From: Neorhizobium sp. UBA7851
Lineage (GTDB): Bacteria > Pseudomonadota > Alphaproteobacteria > Rhizobiales > Rhizobiaceae
Length of the DNA: 31,319 nucleotides
Assembly (NCBI GenBank): GCA_002500765.1
Contig: DLSX01000065.1
Coordinates: 1 to 31,319, forward strand
Direction: 5' to 3'
Positions 7,452 through 16,562 of this stretch are shown here, piece by piece. The notes under the pieces are model-generated. The model was not told where the DNA came from, ran no database searches, and saw only the letters and a program-made list of their open reading frames with translations. How positions within the stretch are numbered: the first letter of the stretch is position 1; every line of letters starts with the position of its first letter. Both the position numbers and the translations under genes were made by a program.

Positions 7452-8308
7452 GTTCTGTCTTCCAACGTCAGCAGGTGGCGGCGCGCCTCGAACAGCATGA
7501 CGGCGGTTGCGACTGCGAGATTAAGACTGTCGGCAAGCCCCTGCTGGGGGATGCGGACCGTGCGATTGGCGGCCTTGGCCAGATTTTCAGGCAGGCCTGA
7601 CTGTTCGTTGCCCATCAGGATGACAACCGGCTTCGTCTTGTAATCGGCCGTGCGGTAATCGACGGCACCGGCGAGATGGGTTGCAACTACATTCACGCCC
7701 GAGCGCTTCTGCCAGCCGAGAAACTCTTCCACCGAACATTTCACTACGGGAAGTGCGAAAACCGAGCCCATCGTGGCGCGAACGGTTTCCAGCGAGAAAG
7801 GATCGGTGCAGTCTCCGACCAGAATGACGGCGGATGCACCGGCGGCATCGGCGGTGCGGATGATCGTGCCGAGATTGCCCGGATCGCGAACGCGGTCCAG
7901 AGCCACGATCGTTTCATCCTTTCCGGGCACCAGGTCTTCCAGGCGTTTCCAGCGCTGCTCGAAGATGCCGACGACCATCTGCGGATTGTCGCGGCGCGTG
8001 ACCGACGACAGGACCTTTTCCGACACTTCGAGAACGAGGCCGCCATTTGCCACCGTGCGGGTGGCAACCTGTTCGACCAGCGGCTTGCCCTTGGCCGCCT
8101 TGGCGTAGATCAGCGTGCGGATTTCCCAGCCAAGCTCCAGCGCATCGATGACCAGCTTCAGGCCTTCGGCCATGAAGATGCCGGCGGCTTCGCGGTCCTT
8201 CTTGTTGGAAAGCGCCTTGATGTCCTTGATGATCGGGTTGGCGAGCGAGGTGACTTCCTTCACCTGCCCGACCTTGCGGGCGCCCGGCTTTCTGAATTCG
8301 TCTGTCAT
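7448..8308 (-). CDS. SpoU/TrmH-family RNA 2'-O-methyltransferase
   Basis: Expected to methylate a ribose 2'-OH in rRNA or tRNA using S-adenosylmethionine through the trefoil-knot SPOUT fold. The 286 residues include an N-terminal substrate-binding domain (NPIIKDIKALSNKKDREAAG, then FMAEGLKLV) and the three SpoU motifs: DRVRDPGNLGTIIRTADAAG, VVILMGNEQSGL and RIPQQGLADSLNLAVATAV. The layout is RlmB/TsnR-like, but the target nucleotide cannot be told from the sequence. It overlaps its upstream neighbour (8305-8308) and lspA (7448-7451) by 4 bases each, so three genes form one tightly coupled unit. Pairing with another rRNA-type methyltransferase suggests a ribosome maturation role. Confidence 0.92.
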   Translation of the reverse strand: MTDEFRKPGARKVGQVKEVTSLANPIIKDIKALSNKKDREAAGIFMAEGLKLVIDALELGWEIRTLIYAKAAKGKPLVEQVATRTVANGGLVLEVSEKVLSSVTRRDNPQMVVGIFEQRWKRLEDLVPGKDETIVALDRVRDPGNLGTIIRTADAAGASAVILVGDCTDPFSLETVRATMGSVFALPVVKCSVEEFLGWQKRSGVNVVATHLAGAVDYRTADYKTKPVVILMGNEQSGLPENLAKAANRTVRIPQQGLADSLNLAVATAVMLFEARRHLLTLEDRT

Positions 8309-9444
8309 TGGGAAACCCAGCGGCTGAAGAGTGACGTGGAAAGGGCGCGGCCACGGCTTGCGCCGTCAATGCCCGTTTCGCGGATGACGAGCTCGCCCGA
8401 TTCCACCGTGCCGCCGGCACCGCGCATCGTCTCACGCATCAGCTCGTGGATGGAATAGAAGCTCGCCCGGATGGAATAGGCCGTCAGAACCAGACCGACG
8501 GAATTTTTCGACAGGAGTTCGCGGCAGACGTCGAGCATGACGGGCAGGTGCTCGAAAAGCTCCCAGACCTCGCCGTTCGGGCCACGGCCGAATTTCGGCG
8601 GATCGGTGAGGATGATGTCATAGGTGCTGCCCCGGCGCTCCTCGCGCAGGATGAACTTCATCGCGTCCTCGCAGATCCAGCGGATCGGAGCCTTGTCGAG
8701 ACGCGAGAGAGCCTGGTTTTCCCTCGCCCAGCCGATCGCCTTTTTCGAGGCGTCGACATGGGTCACTTCTGCGCCGGCCGCAGCGGCCACAAGGGAGGCG
8801 ACACCGGTATAACCGAAGAGGTTGAGCACCTTGAGCGTACGCCCCTTGGCTTTTGCCTCTTCCACCTGATCCCTGACCCAGGTCCAGTGGACGATCTGCT
8901 CGGGGAAAAAGCCCATATGACGGAATGCCGTGAAGCGGCCCTGAAAATCGATGTCGAGCAGCGACAGCGGCCAGGTTTCACCGAGCGCCTCGCGCGGGAA
9001 TTTCCAGCGGCCCATGCCATCCTCATCGGTGTTGCCAGTGAAGACCGCGTCCGCCCTGTTCCAGTTATCCGCCGACAGGGAAGGCTGCCAGAGCGCCTGC
9101 GCCTCGGGGCGGACGACAAAATACGGGCCGTATTTTTCCAGCTTCAGCCCCTTGCCGCTATCGACCAGGTGGAAATCACCGGCATTCTGCGATTCGAGAA
9201 TGATCGGGACATTTTCCTTCGGCAGGTCACCGCTGCGCGCCATCAGCGGACGCGTCTGCGCTGCGGGCTGGCTGGTGGGCTTAACCTCGCCCGCCTTTTC
9301 GCTCATCCTTTGACGTGATGCAGCAGCGGGCGGCTTCGGCTTGCCGGCGGCGCCATGCCGGTCCTGTGCATTGCCACCCCGAGAAGGAGCCTTCTGCCCC
9401 GTCCGCTTGTCTCTGCTCTTCAACGATTGATCCTTCGCTTTCAT
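8305..9444 (-). CDS. Class I SAM-dependent rRNA methyltransferase (RlmI/RlmL-like)
   Basis: Probably a 5-methylcytosine or N2-methylguanine type rRNA methyltransferase. The Rossmann core shows motif I VLNLFGYTGVASLVAAAAG, the acidic residue at the end of strand 2 (VTHVDASKKAIGWARENQ), and motif IV ILTDPPKFGRG. Preceding it is a conserved domain with KLEKYGPYFVVRPEAQALW. The first 60 or so residues are a lysine/arginine/proline-rich tail that could bind RNA but is otherwise unrecognisable. The start is uncertain: ATG 9444 (379 aa) begins the basic tail, ATG 9486 would add 14 residues, and ATG 9306 (AAAGG directly before it) would drop the tail. The stop overlaps the next gene by 4 bases. No terminator or other gene was seen in 9445-9605. 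Confidence 0.85.
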   Translation of the reverse strand: MKAKDQSLKSRDKRTGQKAPSRGGNAQDRHGAAGKPKPPAAASRQRMSEKAGEVKPTSQPAAQTRPLMARSGDLPKENVPIILESQNAGDFHLVDSGKGLKLEKYGPYFVVRPEAQALWQPSLSADNWNRADAVFTGNTDEDGMGRWKFPREALGETWPLSLLDIDFQGRFTAFRHMGFFPEQIVHWTWVRDQVEEAKAKGRTLKVLNLFGYTGVASLVAAAAGAEVTHVDASKKAIGWARENQALSRLDKAPIRWICEDAMKFILREERRGSTYDIILTDPPKFGRGPNGEVWELFEHLPVMLDVCRELLSKNSVGLVLTAYSIRASFYSIHELMRETMRGAGGTVESGELVIRETGIDGASRGRALSTSLFSRWVSQ

Positions 9445-9605
9445 TTTCGTGCAGATAGCATCTGCCGCGCATTCGGCAAAGCCCATGCGACATAACCCAA
9501 TGAAAGCTTAGAGGGAGACGGTACAAATTCTGCGCAGGTCAATCCGTCGTGAACCCGACCAGGCTCAGCGCGCCCGCTGTAGAACTTAAGGCCGGTGATG
9601 GTGGC

Positions 9606-9917
9606 TTAGCGCCGTTGAGCAACGATCGCCTTATGCTCTTTCTGCCACTTCACCGCTTCCTTGGCCTCGACGCGAGCCTGTCGGCGGTAACGGCCCTGCT
9701 TCCACCAGGTTACGGAAGCGCCGATTCCCATGCCGACAAGGAGGGCGAGGAAAACGAAAACGAAGAAGGGCGCAGACACGGACAGGAGGCTATCCTCAGG
9801 ACGGAAGGGATTGAGCGCCAGCGTGACCACCTGCCTGTTCGCCACGGCCAATACGATCAGGACAATGCCAATCGGCACGAAAACGACAAGCGAAACAATA
9901 CGCTTAAGCTTCGTCAT
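9606..9917 (-). CDS. LapA-domain (DUF1049) small membrane protein
   Basis: A 103-residue inner-membrane protein with two hydrophobic helices (about 6-26 and 46-70) separated by a short loop containing NRQVVTLALNPF. The ANRQxVxLxxxPF pattern after helix 1 is typical of the LapA/DUF1049 family; in E. coli LapA works with LapB in controlling LpxC and lipopolysaccharide synthesis. The C-terminal 30 residues are basic and helical (KQGRYRRQARVEAKEAVKWQ) and no LapB partner is seen here. It follows ihfB by 83 bp on the same strand, and ihfB followed by a LapA-domain gene is a common order in alphaproteobacteria. A role in envelope homeostasis is inferred only from the family. Confidence 0.8.
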   Translation of the reverse strand: MTKLKRIVSLVVFVPIGIVLIVLAVANRQVVTLALNPFRPEDSLLSVSAPFFVFVFLALLVGMGIGASVTWWKQGRYRRQARVEAKEAVKWQKEHKAIVAQRR

Positions 9918-10000
9918 GGGTCACTCCGGCAATTTCTCGTTCATCGGCACCAGATTGGTCCGAATGCCGCGGTTTCAAGTCCCTGCGGCAATATCCGCGC

Positions 10001-10300
10001 TCAATCGTCCTCGTCGGCCATGCCCGGGTTGAGGCGCTCGCGCAACTCTTTTCCGGTCTTGAAAAATGGAACCCACTTCTCCTCGACGAAGACGCTTTCG
10101 CCCGTGCGCGGGTTGCGACCGGAACGGGACGGGCGGTTCTTCACCGAAAACGCGCCAAAGCCACGCAGCTCGACCCGGTTACCGCCAGCAAGCGCATCCG
10201 TGATTTCATCGAGCACGGCATTGACGATGTTCTCGACGTCGCGATGGTAAAGATGCGGATTGCGTGCTGCAACGATCTGTACCAATTCAGACTTAATCAC
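10001..10300 (-). CDS. ihfB: Integration host factor subunit beta
   Basis: A DNA-bending protein that pairs with IhfA. The 99 residues have the HU/IHF fold: MIKSELVQIVAARNPHLY at the N-terminus, the beta-arm GRNPRTGESVFVEEKWVPFF with its intercalating proline in RNPRTG, and the C-terminal helix KTGKELRERLN. The LYHRDVENIVNAVLDEI segment and VPFFKTGKELR favour the beta subunit over HU. The start is GTG at 10298-10300, supported by AGGGGG five bases upstream (10306-10311). It lies 26 bp downstream of sppA and is probably co-transcribed. IHF assists sigma-54 promoters, and rpoN is encoded nearby. Confidence 0.95.
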   Translation of the reverse strand: MIKSELVQIVAARNPHLYHRDVENIVNAVLDEITDALAGGNRVELRGFGAFSVKNRPSRSGRNPRTGESVFVEEKWVPFFKTGKELRERLNPGMADEDD

Positions 10301-10326
10301 GGTTGCCCCCTGAAAAAATTAGATTT

Positions 10327-11283
10327 TCAACCCTTCCCAACCTGCCAAACCGAGACAAGACCGTCAAGGAACAACTTGTTGGCACCCCAGCCATCGATTG
10401 CATCCGGCGTCAGAGGCAGATTGATACCCGCATAACGGAAAAGTCCGCTCAGCGCGTGGGCGAACCAGAGCGATGAGGAAGACTCGCGGCTTTTCCAATC
10501 GACGATCGGCAGATCGCGCGAAACATCACGTGTATCAAGATAATCCAGAATATCGTCGTCACCGCCAAGCTTGTCGATCAGCTTGACGTTCAAGGCCTGC
10601 CTTCCGGTGAAGATCGAGCCGTCAGCAAGCTTCAGCACCTCGTCGCGCGGGAGGTTTCTGCGTTCGGCGACAAGATCGACAAACCAGCCGTAGCTATCCA
10701 TGATCATGTTGCGGATCATCGTCTTGGCTTCTTCGCTGGCCGGATGGAAAGGCGATGGCTCCGCCTTCATTGGAGAAGACTTTATTTCTTCGAGCGATAC
10801 CCCGATCTTTTTCATCACCTCGTCGACCTGCGGATACTGGAAGATGACGCCGATGGAACCGGTGATCGAGCTTTCTCCGGCAACGATCGTATCACCTGCG
10901 GTGGCAATCATGTAACCCGCAGAGGCCGCCAGGGTGCGGATATCGGAAACGACAGGCTTCTTTTCCGCCACCTTGCGGATGGCCTGGTAAATACGCTCGC
11001 CGCCATAGGTGGTGCCGCCGGGTGAGGAAATCGATACGATCAAGGCCTTGGCTTGCGTGCTTTGCGCAATACGATCGAGTCGCTCGAGCAATTCGCGATC
11101 ATCCAGGATCATCCCGGAGATGCGCACGCGGGCAATATGAGGAGCGGCAGATCCCGACTTCTCGTCGGCGATGACCCAATAGGAGACGAAACCAATAACA
11201 GCCAAAAAGACCAGTGCCGCGATACGCCAGAAACTGAGCTTGCGGCGCAACTGACGCCGATCCGCGATTGCCATTTGGTCCAT
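10327..11283 (-). CDS. sppA: Signal peptide peptidase SppA (short form)
   Basis: A membrane-anchored serine/lysine protease that degrades cleaved signal peptides. At 318 residues it is the single-domain form, as in Bacillus, not the long E. coli form. A membrane anchor lies at about 19-38 after a basic cytosolic N-terminus. Conserved blocks are SISSPGGTTYGGERIYQAI (84-102), TLAASAGYMIATAGD with catalytic Ser121 (by alignment to Bacillus Ser147 in AASGGYY), TGSIGVIFQ (141-149) and IKSSPMKAE with Lys173 as the general base. GRQALNVKLIDKLGG follows. It is the first gene of the minus-strand group sppA-ihfB-LapA and divergent from lptC, with about 200 bp between. Confidence 0.93.
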   Translation of the reverse strand: MDQMAIADRRQLRRKLSFWRIAALVFLAVIGFVSYWVIADEKSGSAAPHIARVRISGMILDDRELLERLDRIAQSTQAKALIVSISSPGGTTYGGERIYQAIRKVAEKKPVVSDIRTLAASAGYMIATAGDTIVAGESSITGSIGVIFQYPQVDEVMKKIGVSLEEIKSSPMKAEPSPFHPASEEAKTMIRNMIMDSYGWFVDLVAERRNLPRDEVLKLADGSIFTGRQALNVKLIDKLGGDDDILDYLDTRDVSRDLPIVDWKSRESSSSLWFAHALSGLFRYAGINLPLTPDAIDGWGANKLFLDGLVSVWQVGKG

Positions 11284-11372
11284 AAACGTTCCCTCAATGC
11301 CTAAAGCGCTTTACATAGGCCTCTTTTTGGCCGATTGCAGCGCTTCGTATCACGTTTTTATGTTCGCCATTA

Positions 11373-11400
11373 TTGTTTGTTGAAGAATAAAAACCATATT
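11373..11400 (+). promoter_or_regulatory. Candidate lptC promoter
   Basis: In the 202-bp gap between divergent sppA and lptC, TTGTTT (11373-11378) and CATATT (11395-11400) are 16 bp apart in an AT-rich patch, about 86 bases upstream of the lptC start. Matches to the sigma-70 consensus are moderate. No other element was recognised in the gap. Confidence 0.3.
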
Positions 11401-11485
11401 GGCGGTCGACGATCGCGTGCCATGCCCTAGGCGCGGGCCGCAAATTTGCCGGACAGGATTGCCGGAAAGGACGAAACGGAGCTTC

Positions 11486-12154
11486 ATGCTGCAGCATATC
11501 CGAAAAACAGGAAGCATACTTGCATCGATGCCGGCGCCGACAAGCGCTTACGATGCGGCGCTTTCCCATTCTTCGCGCGTCAGCAGGCTGAAGATCCTCC
11601 TGCCGTTGGCTGCCGGCGTGATTTCGCTGCTTTTCGTCGGGGTCGCGATTGTCCGCACCTACCTGCCGGAAAACCTGTCGATCGAGAGCGCCAAGATTGA
11701 AGACGGCAAGATCGTCATGGAGCGCCCTGCGGTTTCCGGCCGAAACAGCGATGGCATCAGCTATTCCATGCTGGCCAACAAAGCACTTCAGGATATCCAG
11801 AACCCGAACCTGATCACACTCAAGGACGTCAAGGCGGCCGTGCCGATCAATGACGAACTGATTGCACGCGTGACCGCTTCCAGTGCGGACCTGGATCGCA
11901 GCGCCGACATCCTCAAGCTTACCGCGCCGTTCGACGTCAACCTGAGCAATGGTATTACCGCGCACTTTAAATCCGCCAATCTCGATATACCCGGTGGGAC
12001 CATGAACACTCCCGATGCGGTGAATATCTCGATGAGTGGCGGCTCCATTGTTGCAGATTCGATGAAGATCATCGATAAGGGGCATACTCTCAATTTCACC
12101 GGCAAGGTTCGGGTTGACCTCGATCCCGCAGCCATCCGTAACAAAGGCAAGTAG
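11486..12154 (+). CDS. lptC: LPS export ABC transporter periplasmic protein LptC
   Basis: LptC is the bitopic inner-membrane protein that receives lipopolysaccharide from LptB2FG and passes it to LptA. The 222 residues have a cytosolic N-terminus, one membrane helix (about 37-57, LPLAAGVISLLFVGVAIV) and a periplasmic beta-jellyroll domain with the YSMLANKA and FDVNLSNGITAHFKSANLDI stretches of alphaproteobacterial LptC. I chose ATG 11486 because GGAG lies 4 bases upstream and the residues before it (a TTG-initiated extension from 11399) are arginine-rich and not like the family. It is followed after 11 bp by lptA and then lptB, which fixes its identity despite low primary conservation in this family. 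Confidence 0.88.
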   Translation: MLQHIRKTGSILASMPAPTSAYDAALSHSSRVSRLKILLPLAAGVISLLFVGVAIVRTYLPENLSIESAKIEDGKIVMERPAVSGRNSDGISYSMLANKALQDIQNPNLITLKDVKAAVPINDELIARVTASSADLDRSADILKLTAPFDVNLSNGITAHFKSANLDIPGGTMNTPDAVNISMSGGSIVADSMKIIDKGHTLNFTGKVRVDLDPAAIRNKGK

Positions 12155-12165
12155 GCCCGGCCGCC

Positions 12166-12735
12166 ATGATGCATCGTTGTCTTTCACTCAGCATTCCTGC
12201 CGCGAGCGCGGTGGCCTTGTTATTCTTCCTCGGCACTTCCGCCTATGCTCAGTCGACGACGAGCAGCATGGACGGACTGAAGCTGTCGAACGATCAGCCG
12301 ATCCAGATCCAGAGCGACCAGCTTGAAATCAAGGATCAGGAAAAGAAGGCATTCTTTACCGGAAACGTGAACGTCGTGCAGGGAACGACCACGCTGAAAG
12401 CCGGCAAGATGACCGTGCAGTACAAGGAAAAGGCCAATTCCGACGGCAGCGCCGCATCCATTTCCAGCGGTAATGCGGATATCGACAAGATCTTTCTCGA
12501 CGACACCGTATTCCTGAGCTCCGGCAAGCAGCAGGCGACTGCCGAGACCGGCCAGTTCGACATGGCAAGTCAGACCTTCGTGCTGACCGGCAAGCAGGTC
12601 GTACTTTCAGATGGGCCGAATGTGTTCAAGGGCTGCAAGCTGACCGTCCAGATGGCAAGTGGCGAGGCAAAGCTCGACAGTTGCGGCGGCCGCGTTGAAA
12701 TCATGCTCGATCCGAAATCACGGCCACAACAATAG
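12166..12735 (+). CDS. lptA: LPS transport periplasmic protein LptA
   Basis: LptA forms the periplasmic bridge that carries lipopolysaccharide from LptC to the outer-membrane LptD. The 189 residues begin with a signal peptide (hydrophobic core about 10-24, likely cut after AYA at residue 28). The OstA-like beta-taco follows, with IQIQSDQLEIKDQEKKAFFT, GNVNVVQGTTTLKAGKMTV and FVLTGKQVVLSDGPNVFKG. A linker with NSDGSAASISSGNADIDKI interrupts the repeat. A second ATG follows immediately (12169). It lies between lptC (11 bp gap) and lptB (8 bp gap). Identity is well supported by order and motifs. Confidence 0.92.
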   Translation: MMHRCLSLSIPAASAVALLFFLGTSAYAQSTTSSMDGLKLSNDQPIQIQSDQLEIKDQEKKAFFTGNVNVVQGTTTLKAGKMTVQYKEKANSDGSAASISSGNADIDKIFLDDTVFLSSGKQQATAETGQFDMASQTFVLTGKQVVLSDGPNVFKGCKLTVQMASGEAKLDSCGGRVEIMLDPKSRPQQ

Positions 12736-12743
12736 TCCATAAC

Positions 12744-13550
12744 GTGAAGCTTCCTTTTTTCTCTCAGTCGCCGGCAAAGAAAGCGTCTTCGCCCGAACCG
12801 TTCATCGCACGCGACAAGGCGCGCTATGAAGGGACCCTGGTTGCGCATGGTCTTTCCAAGACCTACGACACAAGACGCGTGGTGAACGGCGTTTCGCTTG
12901 TCGTGCGCCGTGGCGAGGCCGTCGGCCTGCTCGGGCCGAACGGTGCGGGAAAGACGACCTGTTTCTACATGATCACCGGCCTCGTTCCCGTCGACGAGGG
13001 CATGATCGCGATCAACGGCAATGAAGTGACGCGCATGCCGATGTATCGCCGTGCACGGCTTGGTGTCGGCTACCTGCCACAGGAAGCCTCAATCTTTCGT
13101 GGATTGACGGTGGAAGAAAATATCCGCGCCGTCCTCGAGGTACACGAACCGAACCGGGACAAGCGCGAAGCGAAGCTCGACGAACTGCTGGAAGAATTCC
13201 ACATCAGCCAGCTTCGCAAGTCTGCCGCCGTGGCGCTTTCGGGCGGTGAACGCCGGCGCCTGGAGATTGCCCGCGCACTGGCCACCGACCCGTCCTTCAT
13301 GCTGCTTGACGAACCTTTTGCGGGCGTCGATCCGATTTCCGTGTCGGATATCCAGAACCTCGTACGCCACTTGACTGCCCGCGGCATCGGCGTACTGATA
13401 ACCGACCACAACGTCCGTGAAACACTTGGCCTTATTGACCGGGCCTATATTATCCACGCAGGCGAAGTTCTGACCCATGGCCGGGCTTCGGACATCGTCA
13501 GCAATCAGGATGTTCGCCGCCTCTACCTCGGTGACAAATTCAGCCTTTAA
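12744..13550 (+). CDS. lptB: LPS export ABC transporter ATP-binding protein LptB
   Basis: The cytosolic ATPase of the LptB2FG lipopolysaccharide extractor. The 268 residues show Walker A GPNGAGKTT (64-72), Q-loop Gln113 in LPQEASIFRGLTV, signature LSGGERRRLEIARALA (165-180), Walker B FMLLDEP (185-191) with Glu190, and H-loop His222 in ITDHNVRET. The C-terminal TDHNVRETLGLIDRAYIIHAG is typical of LptB rather than of amino-acid ABC ATPases. The first 30 residues, rich in Ser/Pro/Lys, extend beyond E. coli LptB. The start is GTG 12744 with no clear ribosome site, so coupling to lptA 8 bp upstream is likely. lptF and lptG are not in the window. Confidence 0.95.
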   Translation: MKLPFFSQSPAKKASSPEPFIARDKARYEGTLVAHGLSKTYDTRRVVNGVSLVVRRGEAVGLLGPNGAGKTTCFYMITGLVPVDEGMIAINGNEVTRMPMYRRARLGVGYLPQEASIFRGLTVEENIRAVLEVHEPNRDKREAKLDELLEEFHISQLRKSAAVALSGGERRRLEIARALATDPSFMLLDEPFAGVDPISVSDIQNLVRHLTARGIGVLITDHNVRETLGLIDRAYIIHAGEVLTHGRASDIVSNQDVRRLYLGDKFSL

Positions 13551-13680
13551 ATTAGCGTCACAATTCCGCAGTGGCGGCGCTTGACCAAATCTCTCAAAAA
13601 AGCAATTCTTGTGCCAGATGCGCTGATGACGGCTGGACAATGAATGTGCGGCCAGGGATTTCGGGAGTTTAGCGTCCACC

Positions 13681-15219
<1,539 letters not shown>

Positions 15220-15251
15220 GCAGCCAAACGATACATCCATAGGTCGAGACG

Positions 15252-15280
15252 TTGACTTCGCTGCAAACGAAGGCTAGAAG
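15252..15280 (+). promoter_or_regulatory. Predicted promoter for hpf (and ptsN)
   Basis: In the 204-bp gap after rpoN: -35 TTGACT (15252-15257), a 17-bp spacer, -10 TAGAAG (15275-15280). This puts the start near 15287 and leaves an hpf leader of about 135 bases. The -35 is good; the -10 matches at three to four positions. It would let hpf-ptsN be expressed apart from rpoN. Confidence 0.4.
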
Positions 15281-15423
15281 CGCCGCCGCTGGCGGGCTCC
15301 CCACATCTCCGCAGAGGCAGGACGGGTCGCGCTATTTTGCTGCAATCGGTTCGGACGACTTGGATGAGAGAGCGGCTTGGCGTAGACTGGAACACGCAAG
15401 TCACGACAAGAAGGAATAATTCC

Positions 15424-16002
15424 ATGAGTGTGCGTGTTTCCGGTAAGCATATGGAAATCGGTGATTCTTTTCGACAGAAGATCGAGGACCATATCGGGGA
15501 GGCCATAACCAAATACTTCGATGGAGGCTATTCGAGCCAGGTTATCGTAGAGAAGTCCGGCCCACGTTTTTCTGCTGATTGCAAAGTGCATCTTGATACG
15601 GGGATCGTGCTTCATGCCGCAGGCGAAGCCAATGATCCGCAGGGCAGTTTCGACGCTGCCGCCGAGCGAATCGAGAAGCGTCTGCGCCGCTACAAGCGTC
15701 GCCTTAAGGATCATCACGCTGGCAACAACCAGCAAAACGGTTTTTCCGAAGTGGCTTACACGGTCATGGACCGCGTGCCTGACGAGGGAGACGAGGTTCC
15801 GGACGATTTTGCTCCGACCATCGTTGCGGAATCCACCAAGCAACTGAGGACGATGACAGTCGCAACGGCCGTCATGGCACTGGATATGACGGACGAACCT
15901 GTGCTTCTGTTCAAAAGCCCCGGTGACGAGAAGCTGAACATCGTTTACAGGCGCCACGACGGCAATATTGGCTGGATCGACTCCACCAATATGAAGAACT
16001 AA
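15424..16002 (+). CDS. hpf: Ribosome hibernation promoting factor (long form)
   Basis: Binds the decoding centre of idle 30S subunits and drives 70S dimerisation in slow growth. The 192 residues have the S30AE domain (MSVRVSGKHMEIGDSFRQKI to about residue 105, with the basic helix RIEKRLRRYKRRLKDHH) and a C-terminal dimerisation domain ending EPVLLFKSPGDEKLNIVYRR then HDGNIGWID. It is therefore the long form, which forms 100S ribosomes by itself. ATG 15424 is supported by AAGGAA seven bases upstream (15411-15416) and by the conserved MSVRVSGK start; the frame opens further upstream at 15337 but that part has no family similarity. It lies between rpoN and ptsN, the usual place. Confidence 0.95.
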   Translation: MSVRVSGKHMEIGDSFRQKIEDHIGEAITKYFDGGYSSQVIVEKSGPRFSADCKVHLDTGIVLHAAGEANDPQGSFDAAAERIEKRLRRYKRRLKDHHAGNNQQNGFSEVAYTVMDRVPDEGDEVPDDFAPTIVAESTKQLRTMTVATAVMALDMTDEPVLLFKSPGDEKLNIVYRRHDGNIGWIDSTNMKN

Positions 16003-16010
16003 AGAAACTC

Positions 16011-16036
16011 GGGAGGCGTCGGCAACGACGCTTCCC
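16011..16036 (+). terminator. Strong hairpin between hpf and ptsN (attenuator or processing site)
   Basis: An 11-bp stem (16011-16021 with 16026-16036, one G-U pair) closed by a GCAA tetraloop, 8 bases after the hpf stop and 29 before the ptsN start. No T-run follows, so full Rho-independent termination is unlikely; partial termination, mRNA processing or protection of the hpf mRNA are more likely. Confidence 0.5.
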
Positions 16037-16065
16037 CTGCCTTCGCGGCACAAAGGAAGAAACGA

Positions 16066-16530
16066 ATGGCATTGGCAGATCTGCTGCATCAAGATGCGAT
16101 TATCCCTGCCTTAAAAGCGACCTCCAAGAAACAGCTCCTGCAGGAATTGGCAGCCAAGGCGGCCAAGCTGACGGGCGTTTCCGAACGGGAAATCTTCGAC
16201 GTCATCCTGCAGCGCGAGCGGCTGGGATCGACGGGCGTCGGACATGGCATCGCCATTCCTCACGGCAAGCTGCCCAGCATTGCTTCGATCAGCGGTATTT
16301 TCGCACGGCTGGAAAGCCCCGTCGATTTCGAGGCGCTGGACGACGAGCCGGTTGATCTCGTGTTTCTTCTTCTGGCACCGGAAGGCGCTGGCGCCGACCA
16401 CCTCAAGGCGCTTTCGCGCATTGCACGCATCCTGCGTGACCAGGACCTTGCCGCCAAGCTGCGGCAGACGGATTCCGCCTCCGCCATCTATGCCTTCCTC
16501 AATGAAGAGCAGGCCAATAGCGCGGCTTAA
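16066..16530 (+). CDS. ptsN: PTS IIA-like nitrogen regulatory protein (EIIA-Ntr)
   Basis: The last phosphoacceptor of the regulatory nitrogen PTS (PtsP-NPr-EIIANtr), which in alphaproteobacteria controls potassium transport, the stringent response and nitrogen metabolism. The 154 residues make a full EIIA type-2 domain with the phosphorylated His66 in GVGHGIAIPHGKLP and the closing DQDLAAKLRQTDSASAIYAF. ATG 16066 is preceded by AAAGGAAG. It is the third gene of rpoN-hpf-ptsN; no NPr or rapZ follows, because the next gene is convergent. A short terminator overlaps the stop. Confidence 0.96.
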   Translation: MALADLLHQDAIIPALKATSKKQLLQELAAKAAKLTGVSEREIFDVILQRERLGSTGVGHGIAIPHGKLPSIASISGIFARLESPVDFEALDDEPVDLVFLLLAPEGAGADHLKALSRIARILRDQDLAAKLRQTDSASAIYAFLNEEQANSAA

Positions 16531-16546
16531 CCGCCGCTTTCCTTTT
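16522..16546 (+). terminator. Rho-independent terminator after ptsN
   Basis: GCGGC (16522-16526) and GCCGC (16533-16537) form a stem across the ptsN stop codon, followed directly by TTTCCTTTT. It separates ptsN from the convergent hemW gene, which ends at 16563. The stem is only 5 bp, so efficiency is uncertain. Confidence 0.5.
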
Positions 16547-16562
16547 CACGAAAATCGAATGA

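Noticed and set aside
11294..12187. 297-codon minus-strand frame covering lptC
   Set aside because: No family similarity and it lies wholly opposite lptC, whose identity is fixed by lptA and lptB beside it.
13551..13680. -24/-12 sigma-54 promoter before rpoN
   Set aside because: TGG-containing stretches near 13572 and 13633 lack the GC at the required 10-bp distance.
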